NCBI GenBank assembly: GCA_965279075.1
Contig: CBDIHI010000012.1
Span: forward strand, 1,116,001 to 1,180,000
Direction of reading: 5' to 3'
Length of the DNA: 64,000 bases
From: SZAS-79 sp965279075
GTDB taxonomy: Bacteria > Pseudomonadota > Gammaproteobacteria > Burkholderiales > SG8-39
Below are positions 1 through 10,500 of the stretch, in pieces. The notes under the pieces are model-generated. The model had not been told where the DNA came from. It was given only the letters and a program-made list of their open reading frames with translations, and ran no database searches. Made by a program: the position numbers and the translations under genes. Positions within the stretch are counted from its first letter, which is position 1. Each line of letters starts with the position of its first letter.

Positions 1-700
1 CGCGGTTGCCCTGCACCAGGCTGCCCGAGGGCAGGCCGACGTTGGCGGCGAGCATCGCGCCACGGATGTCCTGCACGGCGATGCCGGAGGACTGCATGCG
101 CTCGGGGTCGAGCAGGATGCGCACGCTGCGCTGGGGCCCGCCTATCGTCTGTACTACCCGCGTGCCGGGCACGCGCTTGATCTCGGACTCGGCGGCGTGC
201 GCGACCCTCTCGAGTTCGTAGGCGCCGCGCGTCGCGTCGGCGGTCCAGAGCGTCGCCACTACGATGGGCACGTCGTCGATGCCCATGGGCTTGACGATCG
301 GCTCCGCCACGCCGAGCTCCGGGGAGACCCAGTCCCGGTTGGAATGGATCGTGTCGTAGAGGCGCACCAGTGCCTTGGTGCGGTCCTCGCCGACCTTGAA
401 CTGCACCGTGAGCACCGCGAGGCCGGGCTTTGAGACCGAGAACACGTGCTCTATGCCCGCGATCTGCGAGAGCACCTGCTCGGCCGGCGTCGCCACCAGC
501 GCCTCGACGTCCTTCGCCGAGGCTCCCGGAAACGCGATCAGCACGTTGGCCATCGTCACGTTGATCTGCGGCTCTTCCTCACGCGGCGTCACCAGCACGG
601 CGAAGAGGCCGAGCAGCGCCGCGACGAGCGCGACCAGCGGCGTGAGCTGGGAGCCGACGAAGAAGCGGCTGATGCGGCCCGAGAGGCCCATGGCGTCCAT
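1..700 (-). CDS. RND efflux transporter permease, N-terminal part (cut by window edge)
   Basis: Inner-membrane proton-driven efflux pump of the HAE1/AcrB type. About 233 N-terminal residues are present and the rest lies beyond position 1. The visible part shows the first membrane helix and then the motif PREEEPQI, which is typical of TriC-like pumps. It continues into the porter domain, with FPGASAKDVE and a GGPQRSVRI stretch. The start at 700 shares one base with the stop of the adaptor gene (TGATG), so the two are translationally coupled. A third component, the outer-membrane channel, is not in view. The family is clear; the substrate cannot be told. Confidence 0.9.
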   Translation of the reverse strand, partial: MDAMGLSGRISRFFVGSQLTPLVALVAALLGLFAVLVTPREEEPQINVTMANVLIAFPGASAKDVEALVATPAEQVLSQIAGIEHVFSVSKPGLAVLTVQFKVGEDRTKALVRLYDTIHSNRDWVSPELGVAEPIVKPMGIDDVPIVVATLWTADATRGAYELERVAHAAESEIKRVPGTRVVQTIGGPQRSVRILLDPERMQSSGIAVQDIRGAMLAANVGLPSGSLVQGNR

Positions 701-1737
701 CAGGGCCGGGCCTTCGACCGCTTGAGCGCCGCGAGCGCGGCCACCGGGTCCAGCGCCACCTTTTCGCCCGGCTCGATTCCGGCCAGCAGTTCGATGCCTG
801 CTTCGCCCGCGGGTTCGCCCAGGCGCAGCTGGCGAAAGGCGATGCCGCCTTTGGCGTCCACGACATAGGCACCGTCCACCTCGCTGCGGTGCACGACCGC
901 GCTCGAGGCGATCACCAGTTTCCTCGCCTTGCCCACCGTGAAGTGGACGCGGGCGAACTGGCCGGGATAGGCACCCTTGAGGCCGTCGGGCAGTTCGACG
1001 CGGACCTGCGTGGTGTGCGTGCGCGGGTCGGCCGAAGGCAGCACCACGATGCGCGCGGCCTGGATGCGCTGCGACAGCGCGGGGATCTCGACCGAGGCCG
1101 AGGCGCCGGCGCGGATCTCCGCGATCTTCGCCTGGGGCACGTTGGCCACGGCACGCAGGTCCTTCGGGTCGAACACGCTGAACAAGGCCTTGCCGGGCTG
1201 CGCCATCTCGCCGAGTTCCGCGAGCCGTTCGGCCACCACGCCGGAAAACGGCGCGGTGATCGCACTGTGCCCTTGTACGGTGACCGCCTGCGCCGTGTTG
1301 GCGCGCGTCGCGGCCAGCTGCGCGCGCGAGGCTTCGTAGTCCGCCTGCGCCTTGTCGAGCGCCGCCTTGCTGATGAAATTCTGCGCGACCAGCTTCTGGG
1401 TGCGCTCGAGGTTCACGCGCGCGTTGCCCAGGTCGGCCTCCGCGCGGGCGGCCTGCGCCCGGCTCGCGGCGACGCCCTGCGCGGCCTCGCGCTCGTCGAT
1501 GCGCGCGAGCACCTGCCCCTTGGCCACGGCATCGCCCGCGTTGGCGCGCAGCTCGACCACGCGGCCGGAGACCTGCGCGGCGATCGTCGACGCGCGGATC
1601 GCCTCCACCACACCATCGGCTGCGTGCGTGACGCCCACCTCGCGATAGTCGACCGTGGCCGTGGCGAGGCCCTGCGCGCCCGCCTGCGCGGGCAGGAATG
1701 CGAGGGCGAAGGCGAGCGTTGCGAATCCGTGTTTCAT
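700..1737 (-). CDS. RND periplasmic adaptor (HlyD/membrane fusion protein)
   Basis: Periplasmic adaptor linking the RND pump to an outer-membrane channel. The 345-residue protein starts with a signal peptide (residues 1-22, ending in QAGAQ). A lipoyl-like half motif follows (RVVELRANAGDAVAKGQVLA), then an alpha-helical hairpin rich in Ala and Arg, the second lipoyl half (ITAPFSGVVAERLAELGEMA), and beta-barrel and membrane-proximal domains. It lies 12 bp downstream of trxC on the same strand and overlaps the pump gene, so trxC-adaptor-pump form one leftward operon. There is no lipobox, so it is probably anchored only through the complex. Confidence 0.9.
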   Translation of the reverse strand: MKHGFATLAFALAFLPAQAGAQGLATATVDYREVGVTHAADGVVEAIRASTIAAQVSGRVVELRANAGDAVAKGQVLARIDEREAAQGVAASRAQAARAEADLGNARVNLERTQKLVAQNFISKAALDKAQADYEASRAQLAATRANTAQAVTVQGHSAITAPFSGVVAERLAELGEMAQPGKALFSVFDPKDLRAVANVPQAKIAEIRAGASASVEIPALSQRIQAARIVVLPSADPRTHTTQVRVELPDGLKGAYPGQFARVHFTVGKARKLVIASSAVVHRSEVDGAYVVDAKGGIAFRQLRLGEPAGEAGIELLAGIEPGEKVALDPVAALAALKRSKARP

Positions 1738-1749
1738 GTCCGCATTCCT

Positions 1750-2178
1750 TCAGGCGGCCAGCGCCTGTTCCACCCACTGGCGGAACTGCGGGGCGGGGAG
1801 GGCGCCGCTCATGCGCGCGACTTCGCGCCCCTTGTGGAAGACCGCCAGCGTCGGGATGCTTCGGATGGCGAGCTGCTGCGCGACCTCGCCGTGCTCCTCG
1901 GTGTTGACCTTGGCGAACACGGCGCGCCCGGCCAGGGCGCCGGCGACGCTCGCATAGGCAGGCGCGAAGGCCCGGCAGGGGCCGCACCACGGGGCCCAGA
2001 AATCGACCACCACCGGCGTGTCCAGCGATGCGGTGAGCGCAGCGAAAGCCGCCGCGTCGAGTTCCACCGGGCCGCCGGCCAGCAGGGGCGCCTTGCAGCG
2101 CCCGCACACGGGGGCTTCATTCGTGCGGTCGTCCGCGACCCGGTTCTTCGTCCCGCAAGCGGGGCAGTTGAGCTGCAT
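1750..2178 (-). CDS. trxC: thioredoxin 2 (TrxC) with N-terminal zinc finger
   Basis: Cytoplasmic thiol-disulfide oxidoreductase of 142 residues. The N-terminal zinc site is formed by two CxxC pairs (C5/C8 and C25/C28). The thioredoxin domain follows, with the active site WCGPC (C65 and C68) and the conserved cis-proline segment SIPTL. Length and layout match TrxC, not TrxA. It is the first gene of a leftward operon with an RND adaptor and pump, and it diverges from a persulfide-sensing ArsR-type regulator. That context suggests it is induced by sulfane sulfur or thiol stress; this is inference. A strong promoter for it lies at 2233-2261. Confidence 0.95.
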   Translation of the reverse strand: MQLNCPACGTKNRVADDRTNEAPVCGRCKAPLLAGGPVELDAAAFAALTASLDTPVVVDFWAPWCGPCRAFAPAYASVAGALAGRAVFAKVNTEEHGEVAQQLAIRSIPTLAVFHKGREVARMSGALPAPQFRQWVEQALAA

Positions 2179-2232
2179 GGCCTGTCCTCCGGTGGCGCCC
2201 CGGCGGCGGGGCGTTACAATCTATTTGTATGT

Positions 2233-2261
2233 ATAATATAGGCTAACAATATTTATGTCAA
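2233..2261 (-). promoter_or_regulatory. sigma70 promoter for trxC operon
   Basis: Read on the minus strand, a perfect -35 box TTGACA (2261-2256) is followed after exactly 17 bases by TATTAT (2238-2233), one mismatch from the -10 consensus. It points at trxC, whose start is at 2178. The surrounding stretch from 2215 to 2280 is very AT-rich in an otherwise GC-rich region. Confidence 0.8.
2235..2253. promoter_or_regulatory. candidate operator for the ArsR/BigR-type repressor
   Basis: An inverted repeat AATAT-N9-ATATT sits across the -10 box and spacer of the trxC promoter. AT-rich imperfect palindromes of this kind are the known targets of BigR/SqrR repressors. Binding here would block the leftward operon and, given the short intergenic space, probably also control the regulator's own rightward operon. 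A TATAAT hexamer on the plus strand at 2262-2267 could serve that operon, but it has no good -35 box. Confidence 0.55.
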
Positions 2262-2291
2262 TATAATGTCTGAAAATAAAGTGATCCGTCG

Positions 2292-2654
2292 GTGAAACCC
2301 GAGCAGATAGCCGGCATGCGCGAGGCGGCCGAATCGGCCTGCGCGCTCCTCAAGGCGATCGGCAACCGCGACCGCCTGCTGCTGCTGTGCCAGATGATCG
2401 ACGGCGAGAAGTCGGTGGGGGAGTTCGAGGCGTTGCTCGATATCCGCCAGCCCACGCTCTCGCAGCAGCTGGGCGTGCTCCGCGCGGAAGGGGTTGTCGA
2501 GACCCGCCGCGACGGCAAGCGCATCTACTACCGCCTGGCGAGCCGCGAGGCCGAGACCCTGCTGAACACGCTCTATGGCATGTTCTGTCCCCCGACGCTC
2601 GCGGCGCCGAAGGGCCGTGCCACGGGAAAAAAGTCCGCGGAGAAAAAGCCATGA
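2292..2654 (+). CDS. ArsR-family persulfide sensor (BigR/SqrR type)
   Basis: Winged-helix repressor of 120 residues starting at GTG. The recognition helix region reads QPTLSQQLGVLR and the wing RRDGKRIYYRL. Two cysteines, C33 and C99, are 66 residues apart. This is the same spacing as the redox pair in BigR (C42/C108) and SqrR (C41/C107), which form a di- or polysulfide crosslink and release DNA when sulfide or persulfide rises. The Lys-rich tail after residue 105 is unusual. Its stop overlaps the start of the next gene (ATGA), and that gene encodes a sulfur transporter, which fits the assignment. The metal-site motif of classical ArsR proteins (ELCVC) is absent. Confidence 0.88.
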   Translation: MKPEQIAGMREAAESACALLKAIGNRDRLLLLCQMIDGEKSVGEFEALLDIRQPTLSQQLGVLRAEGVVETRRDGKRIYYRLASREAETLLNTLYGMFCPPTLAAPKGRATGKKSAEKKP

Positions 2655-3085
2655 CCATCGACTGGGCACACTTCACGCCGTGGGCTTCGCTCGCGGGCGG
2701 CGCGTTGATCGGCCTCGCTGCGGCGGCGTTCGCGCTGCTCAATGGCCGGGTGGCCGGCATCAGCGGCATCCTCGGCGGGCTGCTTTTCGTGCCGGCGCAC
2801 GATCGCGCATGGCGCGTGGCTTTCATCGGCGGCCTTATCCTCGCGCTGCCCCTGTGGGTGGCGATTGCGCCGATGCCCGCCTTCAGGATCGACGCCGGCT
2901 GGGGGACGCTGGTGCTGGCGGGCCTGCTGGTCGGGCTCGGCACGCGTTACGCCGGCGGCTGCACCAGCGGCCATGGCGTGTGCGGGCTGTCGCGGTTCTC
3001 GCTTCGCTCGCTGGTGGCGACGCTCTCGTTCATGGCCGCGGGATTCGCGGTCGTGTACCTGCTGCGCCACGTGGCGGGAGGCTGA
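2651..3085 (+). CDS. YeeE/YedE-family half transporter (PmpA-like)
   Basis: Integral membrane protein of 144 residues with about four hydrophobic helices. The family signature GGCTSGHGVCG lies in its second half. Full-length YeeE (TsuA) imports thiosulfate through a chain of conserved cysteines. Here the fold is split into two half-length proteins, as in the PmpA/PmpB pair of BigR operons. It overlaps the sensor gene by 4 bp and is followed after 1 bp by the second half. Likely role: movement of a sulfur compound under control of the persulfide sensor. Confidence 0.85.
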   Translation: MTIDWAHFTPWASLAGGALIGLAAAAFALLNGRVAGISGILGGLLFVPAHDRAWRVAFIGGLILALPLWVAIAPMPAFRIDAGWGTLVLAGLLVGLGTRYAGGCTSGHGVCGLSRFSLRSLVATLSFMAAGFAVVYLLRHVAGG

Positions 3086-3086
3086 G

Positions 3087-3545
3087 ATGCAGGCCCTGTC
3101 CTCGTTCGTCGTCGGGCTCGTGTTCGGCATCGGCCTGATCCTCGCAGGCATGGCCAACCCCGCCAAGGTGCAGGGGTTCCTCGACCTGGCCGGGGCCTGG
3201 GATCCTTCGCTCGCGCTCGTCATGGGCGGTGCGATCGGCGTGGCGCTCGTGCCTTTCGCGTTCGCGAGGCGCATGCCGCGGTCCGCCCTCGGCGTCACGA
3301 TGAGCCTGCCCTTGGTGACCAAGATCGACCGCCGCCTCGTCCTCGGCAGCCTCGCGTTCGGCGCGGGCTGGGGCCTCGCGGGCTTCTGCCCGGGCCCCGC
3401 GCTGGTGGCCCTCGGCACCGGCGAGGCCAAGGCGATCGTGTTCGTGATCGCGATGGTCGCCGGCATGGGCGCCTACGAACTCTTCGACCTGCGCTCGCGC
3501 CGGGCGGCGCTCATGGGCCGCGAGGACCTCCTCACGAAGGAGTGA
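3087..3545 (+). CDS. YeeE/YedE-family half transporter (PmpB-like)
   Basis: Membrane protein of 152 residues, the partner of the preceding half transporter. The first helix carries GIGLILAGMANPAKVQGF and a later loop carries GFCPGPAL, the conserved Cys-containing motif of the C-terminal repeat in YeeE proteins. The start ATG lies one base after the stop of the PmpA-like gene, so the two are probably made in equal amounts and assemble as a heteromer. The gene ends 9 bp before the convergent katG stop. Confidence 0.85.
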   Translation: MQALSSFVVGLVFGIGLILAGMANPAKVQGFLDLAGAWDPSLALVMGGAIGVALVPFAFARRMPRSALGVTMSLPLVTKIDRRLVLGSLAFGAGWGLAGFCPGPALVALGTGEAKAIVFVIAMVAGMGAYELFDLRSRRAALMGREDLLTKE

Positions 3546-3554
3546 CGCCCGGCT

Positions 3555-5744
<2,190 letters not shown>

Positions 5745-5885
5745 GGTTGTCTCCGTTGGATCGCGGTACCCCTTGGACGTGCAGGGCGACGGAGAGATCC
5801 TTTCATCGCCCTGAGAAAAGATAAAGTTTATTGTTTTCATGCAATCGATGTTTTTTTACTATTGACTCCCGCTGCCCCGGGACGG

Positions 5886-5920
5886 CGGCGGCATTGGCCT
5901 TTAGGCCAATTGCCCGCCGA
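5886..5920. promoter_or_regulatory. long inverted repeat between katG and the TPS operon
   Basis: The core ATTGGCCT-TT-AGGCCAAT (5893-5910) is a perfect dyad. Pairing extends outward with one-base bulges through GGC/GCC and CGGCG/CGCCG. It lies 24 bases before the start of the TpsB gene and about 140 bases upstream of katG. No U-tract follows directly on either strand, so an operator or a leader hairpin is more likely than a terminator. Which gene it serves is unknown. Confidence 0.45.
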
Positions 5921-5943
5921 AAACCCTTGATTTAAAAAGGGGC

Positions 5944-7584
5944 ATGCGCGAAATCGGTACGGGGATCGAGGCAGTCGGGATCGTTGGGCGGGCGCTGGCC
6001 TTGGCGCTCATGATCGCGGCTTTGCCCGTGTTCGGGCAGGGTGCCGCGCCCGAGCCGCGCTTCGAGGTCCGGCGCTTCGAGGTGGAAGGCGCGAGGTTGC
6101 TGCCTGCCCCGGAAATCGACGCGGTCCTGGCGCCTTTCCGCGGCGCCCAACGGGGGTTCGCCGACCTGCAGTCGGCCCGCGATGCGCTGGTCGGCGCCTA
6201 TGCGGCAAGGGGGTTCCGCGCGATCGAGGTCACGCTGCCGCCGCAGGACATCACCTCGGGGGTCGTACGCATCCGTGTGCTCGAGCGGACCGTCGTCCGC
6301 GTGGCGCTCGAAGGCAATCGCCACTACAGCGCCGCCAACGTGCGCGCCTCGGTGCCCGCGCTGCGCGAGGGCGAGGCCCCCAACGTCGACGCGATCAACC
6401 GCGACCTGCGCATCGCCAACGAAAGCCCGGCCAAGCGCTCGGTGGTGGTCTTCAACCCGGGCGCGAGCGAGGCTGAGCTCGAGGCCGTCGTGCGGGTGGC
6501 CGAGGAGGACCCGCTGGCGGCTTTCGTGGCGCTGGACAACAGCGGGACCAAGGCCACGGGCACGTTCCGCGCCAGCGCGGGATTTCGCCACGCCAACCTG
6601 TTCGACCGGGACCACGTGCTGAACATGCAGTACGTTACTGCGCCGCATGTCGCGGGGCATCCGAATTCGATGTCGCTGCTGCCCTCGAAGGACGTCACCA
6701 TCTTCGGCGCCGGCTACCACCTGCCGGCCCACGCGCTGGGCGGGTCGTTCGACTTCACGCTCGGTTACTCCAACGTCAATTCGGGAACCCTTGCCAACCT
6801 GTTCTCGGTCAGCGGCAGCGGCTCGATCTACGCGGCGCGCTTCAATCGCTCGCTCGGGCGCATCGGCGAGTACGAGCACCGCGTATCGGCGGGCGTCGAC
6901 TGGCGCGCCACACGCAACGCCGTCACGCCGATCGGCGGCGGCGCGTCGCTGGTGCCGGACATCACCGTGCATCCGGTATCGCTGGTCTACAGCGGCCTGC
7001 TGCCGGCCGAGGGGCGGGAGACCGCCTTCAACGTCGGCGTCTGGCAGAACCTGCCGGGCGGCGACAACGCCGACCAGCCCGCGTTCGACCGGGTGCGCGC
7101 CGGCGCGAGCGCCAACTACCAGCTGTGGCGCTACGCGTTCACGCACACCTCGACCGTGGCGACCGACATGCAGGTGCGCGTGGCCGTGAGCGGCCAGTGG
7201 ACGCGCGACCTCCTCGTGCCCGGCGAGCAGTTCGGCGCGGGCGGCGCGGACTCGGTGCGGGGCTTCCTCGAGCGCGAACTGGGCAACGACCGCGGGCACC
7301 GCGCAAGCGTCGAGGTCTACTCGCCCGATTTCGGCGCTTCGGTGCCCGTCGAGGGCGCGAAGCTGCGGCTGCTCGCGTTCATGGATTGGGCGCGCCTCGA
7401 ACGGAACCGCCCGACGGTGCTGGAAGCGCAGCGCCAGGGCCTCGCCAGCGCGGGCTTCGGCATGCGCCTGGGCATAGGCAAGAACTTTTCCGCGCGCGCC
7501 GATTTCGGTGTCGTCACCCACGCGGGTGGTACGCAGGGCCGCGGCGACGGCCGCATGCACGCGAGCCTCGCATGGCTGTTCTGA
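5944..7584 (+). CDS. TpsB outer-membrane translocator (ShlB/FhaC/HecB family)
   Basis: Outer-membrane beta-barrel that exports the TpsA protein encoded next to it. The 546-residue protein has a signal peptide (roughly residues 1-33, ending VFGQ). A periplasmic POTRA region follows (about 38-190, including VRIRVLERTVVRVALEGNRHYS), then the 16-strand barrel. The conserved VRGF motif is at 438-441 in the lid-loop region, and the FMDWA motif at 479-483 sits in the strand that locks it. The protein ends in Phe, as barrel proteins usually do. A GGGG run only one base before the ATG makes the start slightly uncertain. TpsA begins 10 bp downstream. Confidence 0.92.
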   Translation: MREIGTGIEAVGIVGRALALALMIAALPVFGQGAAPEPRFEVRRFEVEGARLLPAPEIDAVLAPFRGAQRGFADLQSARDALVGAYAARGFRAIEVTLPPQDITSGVVRIRVLERTVVRVALEGNRHYSAANVRASVPALREGEAPNVDAINRDLRIANESPAKRSVVVFNPGASEAELEAVVRVAEEDPLAAFVALDNSGTKATGTFRASAGFRHANLFDRDHVLNMQYVTAPHVAGHPNSMSLLPSKDVTIFGAGYHLPAHALGGSFDFTLGYSNVNSGTLANLFSVSGSGSIYAARFNRSLGRIGEYEHRVSAGVDWRATRNAVTPIGGGASLVPDITVHPVSLVYSGLLPAEGRETAFNVGVWQNLPGGDNADQPAFDRVRAGASANYQLWRYAFTHTSTVATDMQVRVAVSGQWTRDLLVPGEQFGAGGADSVRGFLERELGNDRGHRASVEVYSPDFGASVPVEGAKLRLLAFMDWARLERNRPTVLEAQRQGLASAGFGMRLGIGKNFSARADFGVVTHAGGTQGRGDGRMHASLAWLF

Positions 7585-7594
7585 AGGAGCACGG

Positions 7595-10500
7595 ATGAAA
7601 GCCCTCCTCGCACGCCTCGTTGCGCTCTTGGTGGCCTTCGCGCCGGCCGCGCACGCCAACCCGACGGGCCCCGGCGTCGCCGCGGGCAGCGCGAGCTTCT
7701 CGGCCCAGGGCAACACGCTGAACGTCACCAACACCCCCGGCACGATCATCAACTGGCAGGGCTTCTCGATCGGCGCCAACGAGATCACGCGCTTCCTGCA
7801 GTCCGGCGCGTCGAGCGCGGTGCTCAACCGCGTCACCGGCGGGACCTCCTCGCAGATCCTCGGGCAGTTGCTGTCCAACGGGCGCGTGTTCCTGATCAAC
7901 CCGAACGGCATCCTCGTCGGCGCCGGCGCGACGATAGACACCGCGGGGTTCGTCGCCTCGACGCTGAACCTGTCGGACGCCGACTTCATCAGTGGCAGGC
8001 TGCGCTTCGCGGGCGGGCCGTCGGACGGGCGCATCGCCAACCAGGGCACGATCCGCGGCAACGGCGGCGCGGTGTACCTGATCGCGTCGAACATCGAGAA
8101 CAGCGGACTCGTCACCTCGGCGGCCGGCGAGATCGTGCTCGCCGCGGGACGGTCGGTTGAATTGGTCGACGCCGGCACGCCCGCGGTGCGGGTCCGGATC
8201 ACCGCACCCGAGGGGGCGGACCTGAACCTCTCCGCGACCGCGGCTTCCGGTTCCCCCGGGGCGTTCGGCGTCCTCGCGAATACCGGCAGCGTGAATGCAA
8301 GCGGCGTTGCGGTCGAGGGCGGCCGCATCGTGCTGCATGCGGAGAAGGACGCGTTGCTGGCGGCCGGCAGCCGCATCGAAGCGACTGGCACCAAAGGCGG
8401 CAGCGTGCAGGTGCTCGGCGAGCGCGTTGCCCTGACCGGCGATGCACGCATCGACGTCTCCGGCACCAACGGCGGCGGGACCGTCCTGGTGGGCGGCGAC
8501 TTCCAGGGCGCAAACCCCGCGATCACGAACGCGTGGCGCACCTACCTCGGCAGCGACGCCGTGATCAACGCAGACGCCCTCGTGGCGGGCAACGGCGGCA
8601 AGGTCATCGTCTGGGCCGACGACGCCACGCGCGCCTACGGCACGCTCTCGGTCCGGGGTGGCGCGCAATCGGGCAACGGCGGCCTCATCGAAGTGTCCGG
8701 CAAAGGCTGGCTCGACTACCAGGCGCGCGCCAGTGTCGGCGCGGCGAACGGGAAGGGCGGCACGCTGCTGCTCGACCCGACCGACATCACCATCGTCGCC
8801 TCGGGCGGGACCCTGGACGCGGAACTGAACGGCACGGCCGACCCCGACCTCCTGTTCGCCGACGGCGGCGCGAGCTCGACCCTTTCGGTCACCAAGCTGA
8901 ATTCCGGGTTCACCTCGGGCGACACGATCCGGCTGCAGGCCACGAACAACATCAACATCAACCAGGCCGTCACGCTTCAGTCGGGCGTGAACATGCAGGC
9001 CAAGGCGAACAACGATATCAACGTCAACGCGAGCATTGCCTCCTCCGGGGGCGGCACCTGGTCGCTGACGCCGGATGCGGATACTTCGGGCGCGGGCAAA
9101 GTGAATTTCGGCGGCGTGACGGTCGGCGGGCCGCTCACAGTCAGCGGCAACGCCGCTTTTTCCGCCGGCACGCTGACCAACAGCGGGGGCATCTCGATTG
9201 CCGGCGGGTTCGACTGGTCGGGGGGCACCATCACCGGCGGCGGCGCGCTCACGGTCACGGGCGTGCACACGCTGTCGGGCTCGATCTTCCTCACGAACCA
9301 GACCCTGACGCTGAACTCGGCCAGCACGCTTTTGGCCGGAGCGACGATGGTCATGACGGGGTCCACGATCAACGGCACGGGTTCTCTCGACAATCTGGGG
9401 ACCCTGGCCGTTTCGGTCAACGCCAGCACGATCAACGCCGGATTCAGCAATGCCGCGACCGGGATCGTGCGCGTGGCCGACCTCACGCCCTCGAACCCCG
9501 GGACAGTTACGCTGACGGTCGCCAACGGGTTCACGAACAACGGGCTGATCGAGCTGGTGAACAACGTGGGTAACTGCTGCGGTCCGCGTTCGGGCGACAT
9601 GAACGTGACGACCGGGACGCTGATCAACGCGCTGGGCGCGACGATCCGCAGCACGGGCGTGACGGGGGCGACCAACACGCTCAATGCTCAGGTCACGAAC
9701 CTTGGCACGATCGACGTGCAGCAGCCGATGCAGATCACCAACACCGGCAGAACGTTCACGACTTCGGCGGGAACGATCAACGTCGCGGCAGGCCAGAAGC
9801 TGTCGGTGTTCGACGGCACGGCGTCCGTGGGGACGGGGACGGTGCTGACGGGCTCGGGCACGTTCGGGCTGACGGGAACGGCGGCGCTGGACCTGGCGAG
9901 CAACTTCACGCTGCCGGGCGCGGGCGGCGTGGTGCTGGACCTGAACGCGGGCAACGCCGTGACGGTGAGCTCGGCGACGCCGGGGACGCAGTTCGTCGTG
10001 CCGGTGGGTGGCACGCAGACGCTGTACAACGACACGTTCGCGGCGAACGTGGACCTGGTGAACAACGGCACGGTGGCGGTGACGGGGGTCACGAGCACGA
10101 GCACGATCAACGGCGGGCTGTCGAACGCGGCGGGCGCGACGATCCGTGTGTCGGACCAGTCGATCCCGCCTGGCACGGCGACGCTGACGGTGGCCAACGG
10201 ATTCACCAATGACGGGCTGATCGAGTTGGTGAACAACGCGGGCAACTGCTGCGGTCCGCGTTCGGGCGACATGAACGTGACCAGCGGGACGCTGATCAAC
10301 GCGCTGGGCGCGACGATCCGCAGCACGGGCGTGACGGGCGCGACCAACACGCTCAATGCGCAGGTCACGAACCTTGGCACGATCGACGTGCAGCAGCCGA
10401 TGAAGATCACCAACACCGGCAGAACGTTCACGACTTCGGCGGGAACGATCAACGTCGCGGCAGGCCAGACGCTGTCGGTGTTCGACGGCACGACATCCGT

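Noticed and set aside
5745..5840. 32-residue N-terminal extension of KatG
   Set aside because: No family member shows it, and the ATG at 5744 gives the typical start. The extension runs through the leader.
5840..5890. Possible OxyR site upstream of katG
   Set aside because: CTAT and ATCG-like half sites occur near 5845-5862 but the spacing and arms do not match the OxyR consensus well enough.
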